From Planctomycetota bacterium (lineage in GTDB: Bacteria > Planctomycetota > UBA1135 > GCA-002686595): a stretch of DNA of 64,000 nucleotides. The notes under the pieces are model-generated. The model was not told where the DNA came from, did not search any database, and was given only the letters and a program-made list of their open reading frames with translations. Location of the stretch: contig JAJDEU010000010.1 in NCBI GenBank assembly GCA_029259635.1, positions 62,001-126,000 of the forward strand, given 5' to 3'. Of this stretch, positions 17,622 through 26,249 are shown in pieces (the first letter of the stretch is position 1; each line of letters begins with the position of its first letter). The translations under genes were made by a program, and so were the position numbers.

Positions 17622-19058
17622 ATGCGCTTAGGTCTTAACCAGGGTATGCGAATGGGCCAACGGCTCGTTCAGTCGCCCCAAATGATTCAGGCCATGCAGG
17701 TCTTGCAGCTCTCCTCGCTCGATCTCGCCGAACGCATCGAGCAAGAGCTGATCGAGAATCCGCTACTCGAGGTTGCCGAGCAGGACGCCTCGGACGACCC
17801 CTCCGATAAGGCTTCCGAAGAGGCCGCCAACGAGTTCGAGAATATGGTCGAGATGCTCGAGCGGTACGAGCGCGACTTCGGCGACGGTCGCTCGCGATCC
17901 GCCAACTCGGAGGAGGGCGATCGCAAGCTGGAGGCCATGCAAAATACGGCTTCGGACTTTCGCAGCTTGGCCGAAGACCTCATCGAACAACTTGCGATCA
18001 TCGACTTCACCGACCGCCAACGAGAGCTGGCTCTGTTTCTGGTCTACTCGCTCGACGAGCGCGGTTTTCTCCCCGACTCGTTGGAAGAGCTCTCCCACGA
18101 GTGCGACTCGACCGAAGCCGAGCTCCATGAAATTCTCGAAGAGCTGCGCTATGTCTCTCACCCCGCGATCGGCGCGCACGATTTACGCGAGTGCTTGCTC
18201 CTGCAACTCGCCGCTCACGGAATTCGCGATCAATTAGAGGCCGTCGTTGTTCGAGACCACCTCGAAGACCTCACCACGAACCGACTGCCGCGCATCGTCC
18301 GCGCAACCGATTCCAGCCTCGATGAAGTCAAGGCGGCCATCGATACCATCCGCCATCTCGATCCGTTCCCCGGTCAGGACTACGGGAACGAAGTCGTCAG
18401 CGCCATCACGCCGGACGTGATGGTCGTCGAGCGATTGGATGCCGAGAGTCAGAACGCGAAGGGTGCCGATCGCTATCAGGTCACGCTGACTCGCGAACGA
18501 GTTCCCAAGCTCCAGGTCAGCCCTTCTTACCGAAAGATGCTCGTAGGTTCGAAGCGCGGAGATGCTGTTCAACTGTGGGTCAAACGTCGGCTCGAAGCCG
18601 CGCGGTGGTTTATCGATGCCGTCCATCAGCGCCGAAACACGATGCTTAAAATCGCTGAAGTCATCTTCACGGAACAGCACGAGTTTCTCGCGAGCGGCGT
18701 GAAGAAGCTCAAGCCCTTGCGCATGCAAGAGGTTGCCGACCAAGCGGGCGTCCACATCTCCACCGTCAGCCGCGCGGTCGCCGGGAAGTACGCTCAGACG
18801 CCGCAGGGAATTCACCCGCTGAAGTTCTTCTTTACGGGCGGATTGGCTGACTCATCCGGTGGCGTCTCGAGCCAGACCAGTATCAAGCAGCGCATTTCCG
18901 ACCTGATCGACAACGAGGATAAAGATCATCCCTACTCCGACGAAGAGCTCTCCGAGCAGCTTGCCAAGTCGGCGGGAATCCAGATCGCGCGCCGAACGGT
19001 GACCAAGTACCGGAAGCTCTTGAACCTCCCCGCCTCCAGTCAACGAAAGCAATACTAG
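17622..19058 (+). CDS. rpoN: RNA polymerase sigma-54 factor
   Basis: Alternative sigma factor that recognises -24/-12 promoters and needs AAA+ activators, two of which are in this window. The 478 residues show the activator-interacting region I (MRMGQRLVQSPQMIQAMQVL followed by SLDLAERIEQELIENPLLE), an acidic region II at about 55-100, the core-binding region around RSLAEDLIEQL to HLDPFPG, the HTH region (KPLRMQEVADQAGVHISTVSRAV), and the C-terminal RpoN box ARRTVTKYR at 456-464. The length is normal. It follows the exported protein by 12 bp and precedes efp by 231 bp. Confidence 0.98.
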   Translation: MRLGLNQGMRMGQRLVQSPQMIQAMQVLQLSSLDLAERIEQELIENPLLEVAEQDASDDPSDKASEEAANEFENMVEMLERYERDFGDGRSRSANSEEGDRKLEAMQNTASDFRSLAEDLIEQLAIIDFTDRQRELALFLVYSLDERGFLPDSLEELSHECDSTEAELHEILEELRYVSHPAIGAHDLRECLLLQLAAHGIRDQLEAVVVRDHLEDLTTNRLPRIVRATDSSLDEVKAAIDTIRHLDPFPGQDYGNEVVSAITPDVMVVERLDAESQNAKGADRYQVTLTRERVPKLQVSPSYRKMLVGSKRGDAVQLWVKRRLEAARWFIDAVHQRRNTMLKIAEVIFTEQHEFLASGVKKLKPLRMQEVADQAGVHISTVSRAVAGKYAQTPQGIHPLKFFFTGGLADSSGGVSSQTSIKQRISDLIDNEDKDHPYSDEELSEQLAKSAGIQIARRTVTKYRKLLNLPASSQRKQY

Positions 19059-19289
19059 ATCGGCGGAGCGGATCGAACTGCTCGTTTCCATTGATGTGCA
19101 GGTCGGGAGTCGTAATCCCGCTCAGCTCCAGTCGTCCGACCGCGAGCAGGCTTGAGCCTCTTCGAGATCGACAACCAATCTTTTCGAGCGGATTTCGGAC
19201 GGTCGCCGTATTATCTTCCGCCGACGCACGGAAGCTCAGCGTGCCGCCAATCAACCCAACTCAAGCCAACCCCGAATCGAGTCATTCCC

Positions 19290-19859
19290 ATGGGCGTCCG
19301 ATCCGTAGATCTCCGAAAGGGCACCGTTCTCGAGAAGGACGGAGACCTACTCCTCATCACCGAGTACACCCATAAGACTCCGGGCAACTTGCGCGCGATC
19401 ATTCAGATCAAGACCAAGAGCTTGGTTACGGGCCAGTCTAACACGATGCGCCTCGCCTCTGGCGATGTGATGGATGTAGCCTTTCTCGACCGGCGCAAGT
19501 CGGAATATCTCTACCGCGAGTCGAACGGCGACTATGTCTTCATGAACAGTGAAGACTACGAGCAGTTCGCGCTCTCCAACGAGTTCATCGGCGACAAGAT
19601 GGGCTATGTCAAAGAGAACACCGAAGTCGAAGTGACCTTTCACGAAACGCGTCCCATCGGAGTCGCTCTGCCGAACACGGTCAACCTGAGGGTCGTCGAC
19701 GCGGAGCAGGCGGTGAAGGGCAACACGGCGACGAACGTCAAGAAGGGCGCGACGTTGGAGACCGGACTCGAGGTTAAGGTCCCACTGCACGTCGTGGCCG
19801 GCGATCTCATCAAGATCAGCACCGAGAACGGTGACTTCCAGGGCCGCGTGAAGGAGTAG
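19290..19859 (+). CDS. efp: elongation factor P with Asn at the loop tip
   Basis: EF-P binds the ribosome between P and E sites and relieves stalling at poly-proline. From ATG 19290 it has 189 residues, the normal size; the upstream frame extension (from 19152) is not conserved. The KOW-like domain I (VDLRKGTVLEKDGDLLLITE), two OB domains and the C-terminal ATLETGLEVKVPLHVVAGD signature are present. The functional loop of domain I reads HKTPGNLRAIIQIK: the position of the modified Lys34 of E. coli (PGKGQA) or Arg32 of Pseudomonas is Asn33, followed by Leu-Arg. The protein therefore cannot carry beta-lysyl or rhamnosyl modification at that residue. Its stop is 8 bp from the convergent membrane glycosyltransferase stop. 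Confidence 0.95.
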   Translation: MGVRSVDLRKGTVLEKDGDLLLITEYTHKTPGNLRAIIQIKTKSLVTGQSNTMRLASGDVMDVAFLDRRKSEYLYRESNGDYVFMNSEDYEQFALSNEFIGDKMGYVKENTEVEVTFHETRPIGVALPNTVNLRVVDAEQAVKGNTATNVKKGATLETGLEVKVPLHVVAGDLIKISTENGDFQGRVKE

Positions 19860-19867
19860 GCGCGAGC

Positions 19868-21337
19868 CTATTCTCTCAGGTAGACATAGACCGAGAGGTC
19901 GCGCGACTCGACGATTAGAGGGTAGCTCGCGACCAATCGACAGTGCTGCGCCAGGGTCGCGCGGAATCGATTCGCTCGTCCGGGCTCCCAATCCTCGAGC
20001 TGTTCGAGATTGAGCACGAACCAAATCCGGCGGTCGAAACGCGCCCAGTGGTCGGGCAGGTGAGCGCGAAAATCATCCAGATAGACGAGCTGGGTCTGAT
20101 TGCGAAGATCGACGGAGCCCGGCGCGAGGTAGTACTCACCTACGGGCGCGTCCATCCCCATGATCAAGTCGTCGGCTTCTTTGTGGCTGTAGACGAAGCG
20201 ATAGGCGTCACGCCACGCCGGTCGCTCGCCTTGTCGAGCGCTGAGATAGAGGCCGAGCGTTGCCACGGCCGGCAGGACGAGCAGAGCGAGATAGGCAACC
20301 GACAGTCGAACGCCCCTTCGATCGGGTGCGCTCGGTGAAGATGCGTCCGCGTCGCGCGCTCGATAGGCACCGATCGGAAGTGCAGCGATCAGCGCGACCC
20401 ACGGAAGCAGGACAAAGACGTATTGCGCCGAGACTCGGACGAAGTAGGAAGCCAAGATGGCCTCGAGGAGAACTACAGCGGCAACAGCGACGGCGAACTG
20501 CTCGAAGGGCTTCTTGCCGGTCAGCGCAAAGTACGCGCCGACCACGGCGCCGATCCCGAGGAGCGGCGTGATGAAAAATCCGGTCGTGAGCACAAGGTGC
20601 TGAACGGATCCGCCGCCGTGAATCGCTGTCCAAATACGCCAGACGTCGAACAGCCGAGGTGCGGCCGCGAGCACTCCGATCACGCCGACGACGAGGAGGA
20701 GCTTGCTCGCTTTCGAGCGGCTTCCCGGGAGCTCAACACCGACCGTGCGCAAGAGGAAGGGAAGCCCGATGATCGCGGGGATGGGGAAGGCGCCGGAGTA
20801 GTGAGCGAGAGAGGCGGCCGAAGCCACGACGATTCCAAGTCCGACGCGCAGAGAGCTCTCCTTCCAGAGGCCGCGCAGGACGAGTCCGCAGCCCAGCAGG
20901 GACAGGTCTTGAGTGAGGGTGTAAAAGCGCGCCATCTGGGACCAGTAGGCGTGCCAGGAAGAGGCGGCGACGAGGAGCGCGGCGCCTGCGGCAACCCGCC
21001 GTCCGGCAAAAGGCGCGAACGCCCAATAGGTGAGCGCGATTCCGAGCCAGCCGAAAATCGCCGGTAGGAGCCGAAGCTCCCACTCGCTCGGGCGATGCTC
21101 GAGTAGGTCGAAGAAAACTCGGAACAAGCCATAGCCCAGCGGGTTCTTGAGGCCGCCGGGATCGGCCGCGAGGCTATCCGCGAGCGTGAGGGCTTCATCG
21201 AGCCAGAGGCTCCACTCACCCAGGCGGACGAATCTCGTAAGCCCAAGGACGAGCGCCGCGAGGAGAAGCCAGCGGGCGACGGGGTCCTTGGAGGTCTCAA
21301 GAGCCTGGTCGGGAGTTATGGAACGTGCTGGAGTCAC
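19868..21337 (-). CDS. GT39-like integral membrane glycosyltransferase
   Basis: A 489-residue membrane protein starting at GTG 21337 with 9-11 predicted hydrophobic segments and a C-terminal soluble domain. Near the N terminus FVRLGEWSLWLDEALTLA has the Asp-Glu typical of the first periplasmic loop of the GT39/ArnT/PMT family (C-fold glycosyltransferases), followed by RLLPAIFGWLGI. Such enzymes move sugars from polyprenyl-phosphate donors to lipid or protein acceptors in the periplasm. The acceptor and sugar here are unknown. Neighbours (PEGA lipoprotein, gmhB, FemAB-like, two GT2 enzymes) point to envelope glycan work. It is convergent with efp. Confidence 0.85.
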   Translation of the reverse strand: MTPARSITPDQALETSKDPVARWLLLAALVLGLTRFVRLGEWSLWLDEALTLADSLAADPGGLKNPLGYGLFRVFFDLLEHRPSEWELRLLPAIFGWLGIALTYWAFAPFAGRRVAAGAALLVAASSWHAYWSQMARFYTLTQDLSLLGCGLVLRGLWKESSLRVGLGIVVASAASLAHYSGAFPIPAIIGLPFLLRTVGVELPGSRSKASKLLLVVGVIGVLAAAPRLFDVWRIWTAIHGGGSVQHLVLTTGFFITPLLGIGAVVGAYFALTGKKPFEQFAVAVAAVVLLEAILASYFVRVSAQYVFVLLPWVALIAALPIGAYRARDADASSPSAPDRRGVRLSVAYLALLVLPAVATLGLYLSARQGERPAWRDAYRFVYSHKEADDLIMGMDAPVGEYYLAPGSVDLRNQTQLVYLDDFRAHLPDHWARFDRRIWFVLNLEQLEDWEPGRANRFRATLAQHCRLVASYPLIVESRDLSVYVYLRE

Positions 21338-21473
21338 TGCGGGAGGGTTTCAAAGCGAGACCAGCAAGGCAACAGCCCGGGTACAGTTATCGCCGAAGAA
21401 GTCTATGAAGAAGCCCTATCTGACTGCCCGAGGTTGCGGCGGGGCCGGTCAGCCCCAAGAATAGTTCACGATC

Positions 21474-22001
21474 ATGTCTCCATTTTTCACCCTTACATCC
21501 GCGCCTGTGTCCGCACTTGTGTCCACAGCTCAGCGAGATCACCGACTTGCAAAGCGTCCGAGCGAAGGCCGACGCACCGCAACTTGGGTTCGCCTGACCC
21601 GAGCTCTCTCCTTGCTCGTCATCTGGAGCCTGCTCCTTCCGGGCTGCGTCATGAACACGGCCAGCCCAGGCGTCTTTCTGGCGACCAACCCGCCGGGCGC
21701 TCGCGTCTTCGTTGATGGGAAAGACACCGGATTCGCAACCCCCTGCGCAATCTCGCTCGACAAAACCCGTGAGCACGAGGTGGCATTCCTGCTGGACGGC
21801 TACGAGGTGGCGCGACGGGACTTGTTCCCCAACACCCGGTGGACGACCACGTCTTGGGCTGACGGCGACATCGGCTTAAGCATCTGGCGCTTCCCGCTCT
21901 TTCTCACCTTCACCGGGCTCTTCTTCCCGTTTAGCGAAGACGACGACCTAGTTCCTTCGCGTGTCTACATCCCACTCGAAATAGCGACCGAGGGCATCTA
22001 G
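21474..22001 (+). CDS. PEGA-domain lipoprotein
   Basis: 175 residues from ATG 21474. The first 45 residues are basic and Ser/Thr-rich, and then ALSLLVIWSLLLPGC forms a signal with lipobox LPGC; the true start may be further in, but no better ATG exists. The mature part contains a PEGA-type surface motif, VFLATNPPGARVFVDGKDTG FATPC (P-G-A variant of P-E-G-A), followed by HEVAFLLDGYEVARRDL. This domain is usual in surface lipoproteins of Gram-negative bacteria. A hydrophobic C-terminal segment (WRFPLFLTFTGLFFPF) is present. It ends 3 bp before gmhB. Confidence 0.83.
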   Translation: MSPFFTLTSAPVSALVSTAQRDHRLAKRPSEGRRTATWVRLTRALSLLVIWSLLLPGCVMNTASPGVFLATNPPGARVFVDGKDTGFATPCAISLDKTREHEVAFLLDGYEVARRDLFPNTRWTTTSWADGDIGLSIWRFPLFLTFTGLFFPFSEDDDLVPSRVYIPLEIATEGI

Positions 22002-22004
22002 CTC

Positions 22005-22598
22005 ATGACGGCCCGACCCGCCGTCTTTCTCGATCGAGACGGAACGATCAACGTCGAGGTCGACTACTTATCCGATCCGGCCGACCTTCGACTTGAGCCC
22101 GGTTCCGGCGCCGCCATCGCAGCCCTTAATCGCGCGGGCTTTGATGTCGTTGTCATCACCAATCAGAGTGGAATCGCGAGAGGGGTTCTCGACATCCCGC
22201 GATTGAATCAGATCCACGATCGATTGCGGGAGTTGCTGGAGGCCGAGGGCGCACACTTCGATGCGCTTCGCTATTGCCCTCACCATCCGACAATTGGCGA
22301 AGAGCCCTTCCGGAAAGAGTGTGATTGCCGCAAGCCCTTGCCCGGAATGATGAGCTCGGCAGCAGCGGAGCTAGGCACCGACCTAAGCGCGAGTTGGGTC
22401 GTCGGCGACTCGCTTCGCGACCTGCACGCCGGAGCGACGATCGGCGTCCGGGGGATTTTGGTCGGAACCGGAAAGGGCACCCTTCAAAGAGCGCGGCTCG
22501 ATGAAATCAAAGACCCCGTGCCGCAATTCGCTCCCGACCTCGCCAGCGCCGTGGAGTTCATTCTCCATACCGTGAACGCGAACGACGAGCGCCGATAA
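22005..22598 (+). CDS. gmhB: D-glycero-beta-D-manno-heptose-1,7-bisphosphate 7-phosphatase
   Basis: HAD-superfamily phosphatase of the ADP-heptose pathway that supplies inner-core LPS heptose. The 197 residues have the DxDGT nucleophile motif as FLDRDGTINVEVDYL, ITNQSGIARG (motif II), the zinc-binding cluster CPHHP...CDCRKP typical of GmhB and histidinol phosphatase HisB-N, and motif IV VVGDSLRDLHAG. GmhB-type length and the ITNQSGIARG stretch favour GmhB over HisB-N, and no histidine gene is nearby. It starts 3 bp after the PEGA lipoprotein, so translation is coupled. A Gram-negative LPS with heptose is implied. Confidence 0.92.
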   Translation: MTARPAVFLDRDGTINVEVDYLSDPADLRLEPGSGAAIAALNRAGFDVVVITNQSGIARGVLDIPRLNQIHDRLRELLEAEGAHFDALRYCPHHPTIGEEPFRKECDCRKPLPGMMSSAAAELGTDLSASWVVGDSLRDLHAGATIGVRGILVGTGKGTLQRARLDEIKDPVPQFAPDLASAVEFILHTVNANDERR

Positions 22599-22604
22599 GC
22601 GAGC

Positions 22605-23651
22605 TTACGGCAAGTACGGAGAAGCCACTTCGGAGAGGCGCGTAACCAACCAGAGTGGCAGTTGCCGCCAGATGGCTTGAAGCGCATGCGTCTTCGGGTT
22701 GGAAGGCGTGAACGAAGGCGTGCCGCGATGGCGTACCAAGTGATAGCGATACTCGAGCGGAGTTGGCTCGAAGCCTTGGTGCACTTTAAATTTGTAGGCT
22801 CCGGACCCAACTCGACTCCTTCCAAAATCGAAGACTCGGAAGCCCTGCTCGACCGCCCACTCTTGCAAGGCGAGGTACATGAAATTGCTCGCCGAAAAAT
22901 TCCGGTCGGCGTTGTGCGCCGTTCCTGAGTAATAGGCGAGCAGCGTGTCTCCGAAGGCGAAGGTCATAACGGCCGCCAGCGGTTCGCGGTCCTTTCGAAC
23001 CAAGTGAATCTGCACGGATTCTTGGAACTCGCGGATCATCGTTTCGAACATCCGCTTCGGCAGCGAAGGCGAGCCGAGCCCATGTTTGTTCCGAACGAAC
23101 ATTCGGTACAGATCCCCCACGTACCAGACTCCTGTCGATAGCTGAAGATCGTGTTTCGCACGCGCTTTGCGAGCCTCGGCTCGGGCCTTCTTCGGCATCG
23201 CGGCGAGCACGTCCTCCGCCTTTTCGGGCAAGGGTTTCACAAACGTGCTGTAGAGGGTACTTCCCGCAAGCTCGGCGCCGGGATTCCACGCATACCGCAA
23301 CTCGAGATGCCCAACTTGCTCGCGATCCGCGATTCCGGTCGCTTCCGTCAGCAGCGCTTGTTCTATCTCTTGCCTGGCTCCGAGCGGACCGCCGTAGACG
23401 CCGTAGGGCACCGAAACGAGATTCTTTCCGCCCAAGAATCCGGGCGTGCTCATCAGCGGCAGTACGCCGACCAAGCGGTCGCCCTCCCAAGCTAATAGGT
23501 CGCGCCGCTCGTTGCCGAAGACGGTCTCGACGACACGCTCCCAGGCAGAGAGATGAAAGTAGCTTCCGCGCTTATGCTCGCGAACAAAGGCATCCCGCTC
23601 TTCGTCTTGATCCGGAGAGCCTGCTCGTACATCAAGTCCCGCGCTTGTCAT
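22605..23651 (-). CDS. FemAB-like acyltransferase (GNAT fold)
   Basis: 348 residues with two GNAT-like halves of the FemAB/XrtA-type family. The first half shows GSYFHLSAWERVVETVFG and DRLVGVLPLM. The second carries REPLAAVMTFAFGDTLLAYYSG, ASNFMYLALQEWAVEQGFRVFDFGRS and GAYKFKVHQGFEP, the usual conserved block. Relatives act in exopolysaccharide or peptidoglycan-related acyl or aminoacyl transfer. The 4-bp overlap (ATGA) with the GT2 gene upstream shows they form an operon. No PEP-CTERM/exosortase gene is in the window, so the link to that system is not supported here. Confidence 0.85.
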   Translation of the reverse strand: MTSAGLDVRAGSPDQDEERDAFVREHKRGSYFHLSAWERVVETVFGNERRDLLAWEGDRLVGVLPLMSTPGFLGGKNLVSVPYGVYGGPLGARQEIEQALLTEATGIADREQVGHLELRYAWNPGAELAGSTLYSTFVKPLPEKAEDVLAAMPKKARAEARKARAKHDLQLSTGVWYVGDLYRMFVRNKHGLGSPSLPKRMFETMIREFQESVQIHLVRKDREPLAAVMTFAFGDTLLAYYSGTAHNADRNFSASNFMYLALQEWAVEQGFRVFDFGRSRVGSGAYKFKVHQGFEPTPLEYRYHLVRHRGTPSFTPSNPKTHALQAIWRQLPLWLVTRLSEVASPYLP

Positions 23652-24649
23652 TCGAACGTCTTTTCGATGCGATACTCGCGCAAATTACGAGCTTGCGAGA
23701 AGATGATAATCTCGCCAACGAGGCCGAACCCGATGATCTGAACTCCCAGGACGATCAGCATCATCCCACCGAGCAGGAGCGGACGAATAGCGGTCTCGCC
23801 GTAGACGAATTTCTCGATGCTCAAAAAGCCCGTGATCAAGAAGCCGGCAAAGGCGAAGACGCCGCCGACGGGACCAAAGAAGCGCAGCGGCATCAATGTG
23901 AACTTGGTGAGGAACATCACGGCGAACACGTCGAGCGCACGGCGGAGGTAGACGCCCATTCCGAACCAGCCCGCTTTCCCCCACTCCTTGATGTGCCGAA
24001 CCTGGACTTCGACGACGCTGTAGCCCTGCCGGTGCGCGATCACGGGCAAGAAACGATACATGTCGCCGTAGACCGCGATGTCCTCAAGGACGACTCGCCG
24101 GATCGCCCGGAAATAGCAATTCAAGTCGTGGAAGTTCATCCGGATGATGTGCCGGATAATCCAGTTGAAGGCTCCCGATTGAATTCGGTTGAGCAAGGGA
24201 TCGACTCGCGGATGGCGCCAGGGTGTGACGAAATCCGCGCCTTCTTCGAGGGCCTCGAGCATCGGAGCGAGTTCGATCGGATCGACTTGAACGTACTGCG
24301 GCGAAGTCACGATGTAGTTTCCGCTCGCATGTTCAAAGGCCGCGGAGAGGCAGACCGATTCCCCGAACGCATTCTTGAAGATGATGGTCTTGACTTGCTT
24401 GCCGTAGGTCTCGCGCAACTTCTTGGCAGCCTTGAGCAAGGGACCACCGACGCCGTCGAAGATGAAGATGATCTCCCAACTGCGCCCTTGGCGATCGAGC
24501 TCCGACCCGAGAGCCCGGACCACCTCTCCGATGTCCGCCTCTTCGTTCTGCACGGAGACGATGACCGAAACGTCGAGAGGAGTTGCTACCGCGACCTCCT
24601 CCTCGGGCGAATCGACCCACGCCGAATGTTCTTCTATTTCATGACTCAT
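23648..24649 (-). CDS. family 2 glycosyltransferase, membrane-anchored
   Basis: About 333 residues from ATG 24649. The N-terminal GT-A domain has the start DVSVIVSVQNEEADIGEVVR and the strand-helix WEIIFIFDGVGGPLL, but the usual D-x-D region reads GNYIVTSPQYVQVDPIEL, so the metal-binding DxD is altered (SPQY). The acceptor region RWHPRVDPLLNR...FHDLNCYFRAIRR is typical of GT2 enzymes with C-terminal membrane helices. Three hydrophobic segments follow (GGVFAFAGFLITGFL, LLLGGMMLIVLGVQIIG and nearby). It is translationally coupled to the FemAB-like gene, and a second GT2 gene lies upstream. The substrate is unknown; loss of DxD makes activity less certain. Confidence 0.85.
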   Translation of the reverse strand: MSHEIEEHSAWVDSPEEEVAVATPLDVSVIVSVQNEEADIGEVVRALGSELDRQGRSWEIIFIFDGVGGPLLKAAKKLRETYGKQVKTIIFKNAFGESVCLSAAFEHASGNYIVTSPQYVQVDPIELAPMLEALEEGADFVTPWRHPRVDPLLNRIQSGAFNWIIRHIIRMNFHDLNCYFRAIRRVVLEDIAVYGDMYRFLPVIAHRQGYSVVEVQVRHIKEWGKAGWFGMGVYLRRALDVFAVMFLTKFTLMPLRFFGPVGGVFAFAGFLITGFLSIEKFVYGETAIRPLLLGGMMLIVLGVQIIGFGLVGEIIIFSQARNLREYRIEKTFE

Positions 24650-24772
24650 ATCGCCACCACACCCAGGCGCAACGCCACGCAACTGCCGCGTTTATTCGGG
24701 CGAGAGAGGCCTACTGCTGCACACTCGAACTGAAGTTCGGAGCTATCTGCCGATCGTGCGATCTGAATTAGC

Positions 24773-25750
24773 CTAGTGGAGTTCATTGAGAATTCGGTCG
24801 AGTACTCTTCGGCGGTGCATGCCACTGGCCTTAACGGTTAGCTCGGCGAGCAGGCCAAGCAGTCCGTAATAAACGACGAGAGTGAACATCAGCATCACCG
24901 TGGAGACGATGACGAGCTCCCAGTCGTCAATAACAACGAGATCGCTGGCTGATGTGGCGCCCGATCCGACTCCTACGAGGCTGAAGAATGCAAACAAGAC
25001 GGTAACGGCAAGGGCTCCCAGTGAGAGCATTCCGAAGTACTGCAGCGGTCTCTGAGAAAACTGAGAGATAAGTTTAACGGTGAAAAGGTCGAAGAGCACC
25101 CGCGTCGCGCGACCGATTCCGTACTTGCTCGACCCGAATTGCCGTGCGCGATGATTCACCACCACCTCGCACACGCGCGCGCCTGAACCCGCAGACATGA
25201 CGGGCAGGAAGCGGTGCTGTTCCGCGTAAATATTCATCGACTTGGCGAGTTCTCGCCGAAACGCTTTGAGCGTGCAGCCGGTGTCGTGAATCGTCACGCC
25301 ACCCACGAACCCGATAAGTCGATTCGCAATGATGGAGGGAAGCCGTCGCAGCACAAAACCGTCCTGGCGATTCTTTCTCCAACCCGCAACCAAATCGAAA
25401 TTGCCGCGCTTGAGCTCTCCGACCATCATTGGGATATCGGCGGGGTCGTTCTGGAGATCACCATCCATCGTGATGACAATCTCCCCCCTTGAAGCATCAA
25501 ATCCCGCCGCCATGGCCGCCGTCTGGCCGTAGTTTCTACGGAACTTCAAAATGCGGATTCGAGAGCATTTCTCTCTCAACTCGAGCATCGCTTTGAGACT
25601 GCCGTCTGTGGAGCAGTCGTCCACATAAATGACCTCCCACTCCACACCCGTCGGGTCCAGGGATGCTTCGATCTCCGCCTGTAGAATTCCGACGCTTTCG
25701 ACCTCATTGAAGATCGGAACGACAATCGAGATTTCGACGGAGGGCGTCAT
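24773..25750 (-). CDS. DPM1-like family 2 glycosyltransferase
   Basis: 325 residues. GT-A domain: ISIVVPIFNEVESVGILQAEIE, WEVIYVDDCSTDGS, ILKFRRNYGQTAAMAAGFDASRGEIVITMDGDLQNDP (intact DxD) and CTLKAFRR. C-terminal half has two long hydrophobic segments (FGMLSLGALAVTVLFAFFSLVGVG and LVIVSTVMLMFTLVVYYGLLGLLAELTV), as in undecaprenyl-phosphate glycosyltransferases such as ArnC/GtrB relatives. It likely transfers a sugar from a nucleotide donor to undecaprenyl phosphate at the inner membrane, feeding a C-fold enzyme such as the GT39-like protein at 19868-21337. It lies 123 bp upstream of the second GT2 gene in the same direction. Confidence 0.9.
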   Translation of the reverse strand: MTPSVEISIVVPIFNEVESVGILQAEIEASLDPTGVEWEVIYVDDCSTDGSLKAMLELREKCSRIRILKFRRNYGQTAAMAAGFDASRGEIVITMDGDLQNDPADIPMMVGELKRGNFDLVAGWRKNRQDGFVLRRLPSIIANRLIGFVGGVTIHDTGCTLKAFRRELAKSMNIYAEQHRFLPVMSAGSGARVCEVVVNHRARQFGSSKYGIGRATRVLFDLFTVKLISQFSQRPLQYFGMLSLGALAVTVLFAFFSLVGVGSGATSASDLVVIDDWELVIVSTVMLMFTLVVYYGLLGLLAELTVKASGMHRRRVLDRILNELH

Positions 25751-26249
25751 GCTGCGACGGAAGGCATGGTGAACGGGTTAAAGCGGCGAGAGCGGGCCAG
25801 CTTGTGACGGGAAGAGTAAACCCTATCGGAACATGCCTGGACACGCTCCGGGCCATTCTGTTTCTCCAGCTCGCCGGATAATTGGGGTCCGAAACCGCGT
25901 GGACAGGCTCGCCTGCCGTCGCGGGCAAGTTCGCTTCCCCCGTCCCCACCTCGAGCCGCTCCTGATCTCAGCGAAAACACGGCTCGGTCCGGCTCGACAG
26001 ATCCGGAGAAGCCGGGTCTCCAGATCAGGGCTCCCGAGCGACAAACCGAATCGTTCACAGGAGGTCCATCGGATTGGACTCGTCATTCCTAAAGGGCGTG
26101 GTCTCTGAGGGCCATGCCCCAAGAACCCGAGCCCGGGCCCACTACCACCGGGTTGGCGCTCTCGTAGAGGGGCCCTTGGCCCTTTGAGGGCCGACAAGCG
26201 CCCCAGTTGCGATCAAGTCGAGCGCCTTTTGGTGTCGAAAAAAGTGAAC
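25751..26249. other. 499-bp intergenic region between divergent GT2 and sigma-54 activator
   Basis: No convincing coding sequence on either strand; short frames exist but none with a good start or conserved pattern. It must contain both divergent promoters. The part next to the activator has a strong hairpin, GGCCCT (26178-26183) with AGGGCC (26187-26192) around TTG, and a purine-rich AGGAGG-like stretch at 26059-26065 not linked to a start codon. Nothing here matched a riboswitch I know. Confidence 0.5.

Noticed and set aside
20423-21067. Plus-strand 214-codon frame opposite the GT39-like gene
   Set aside because: It lies in the shadow of a strongly hydrophobic coding sequence; the product is charged and repetitive with no family pattern.
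23645-24733. Plus-strand 362-codon frame opposite the GT2 gene
   Set aside because: Antisense to a GT2 gene that keeps its fold motifs; no signature of its own.
26178-26192. Possible sigma-54 -24/-12 promoter (TGGCCC...GGGC) before the second activator
   Set aside because: The -24 half is only partly consensus and the -12 half is GGGC rather than TTGC; the same bases make a hairpin, so I do not call a promoter.
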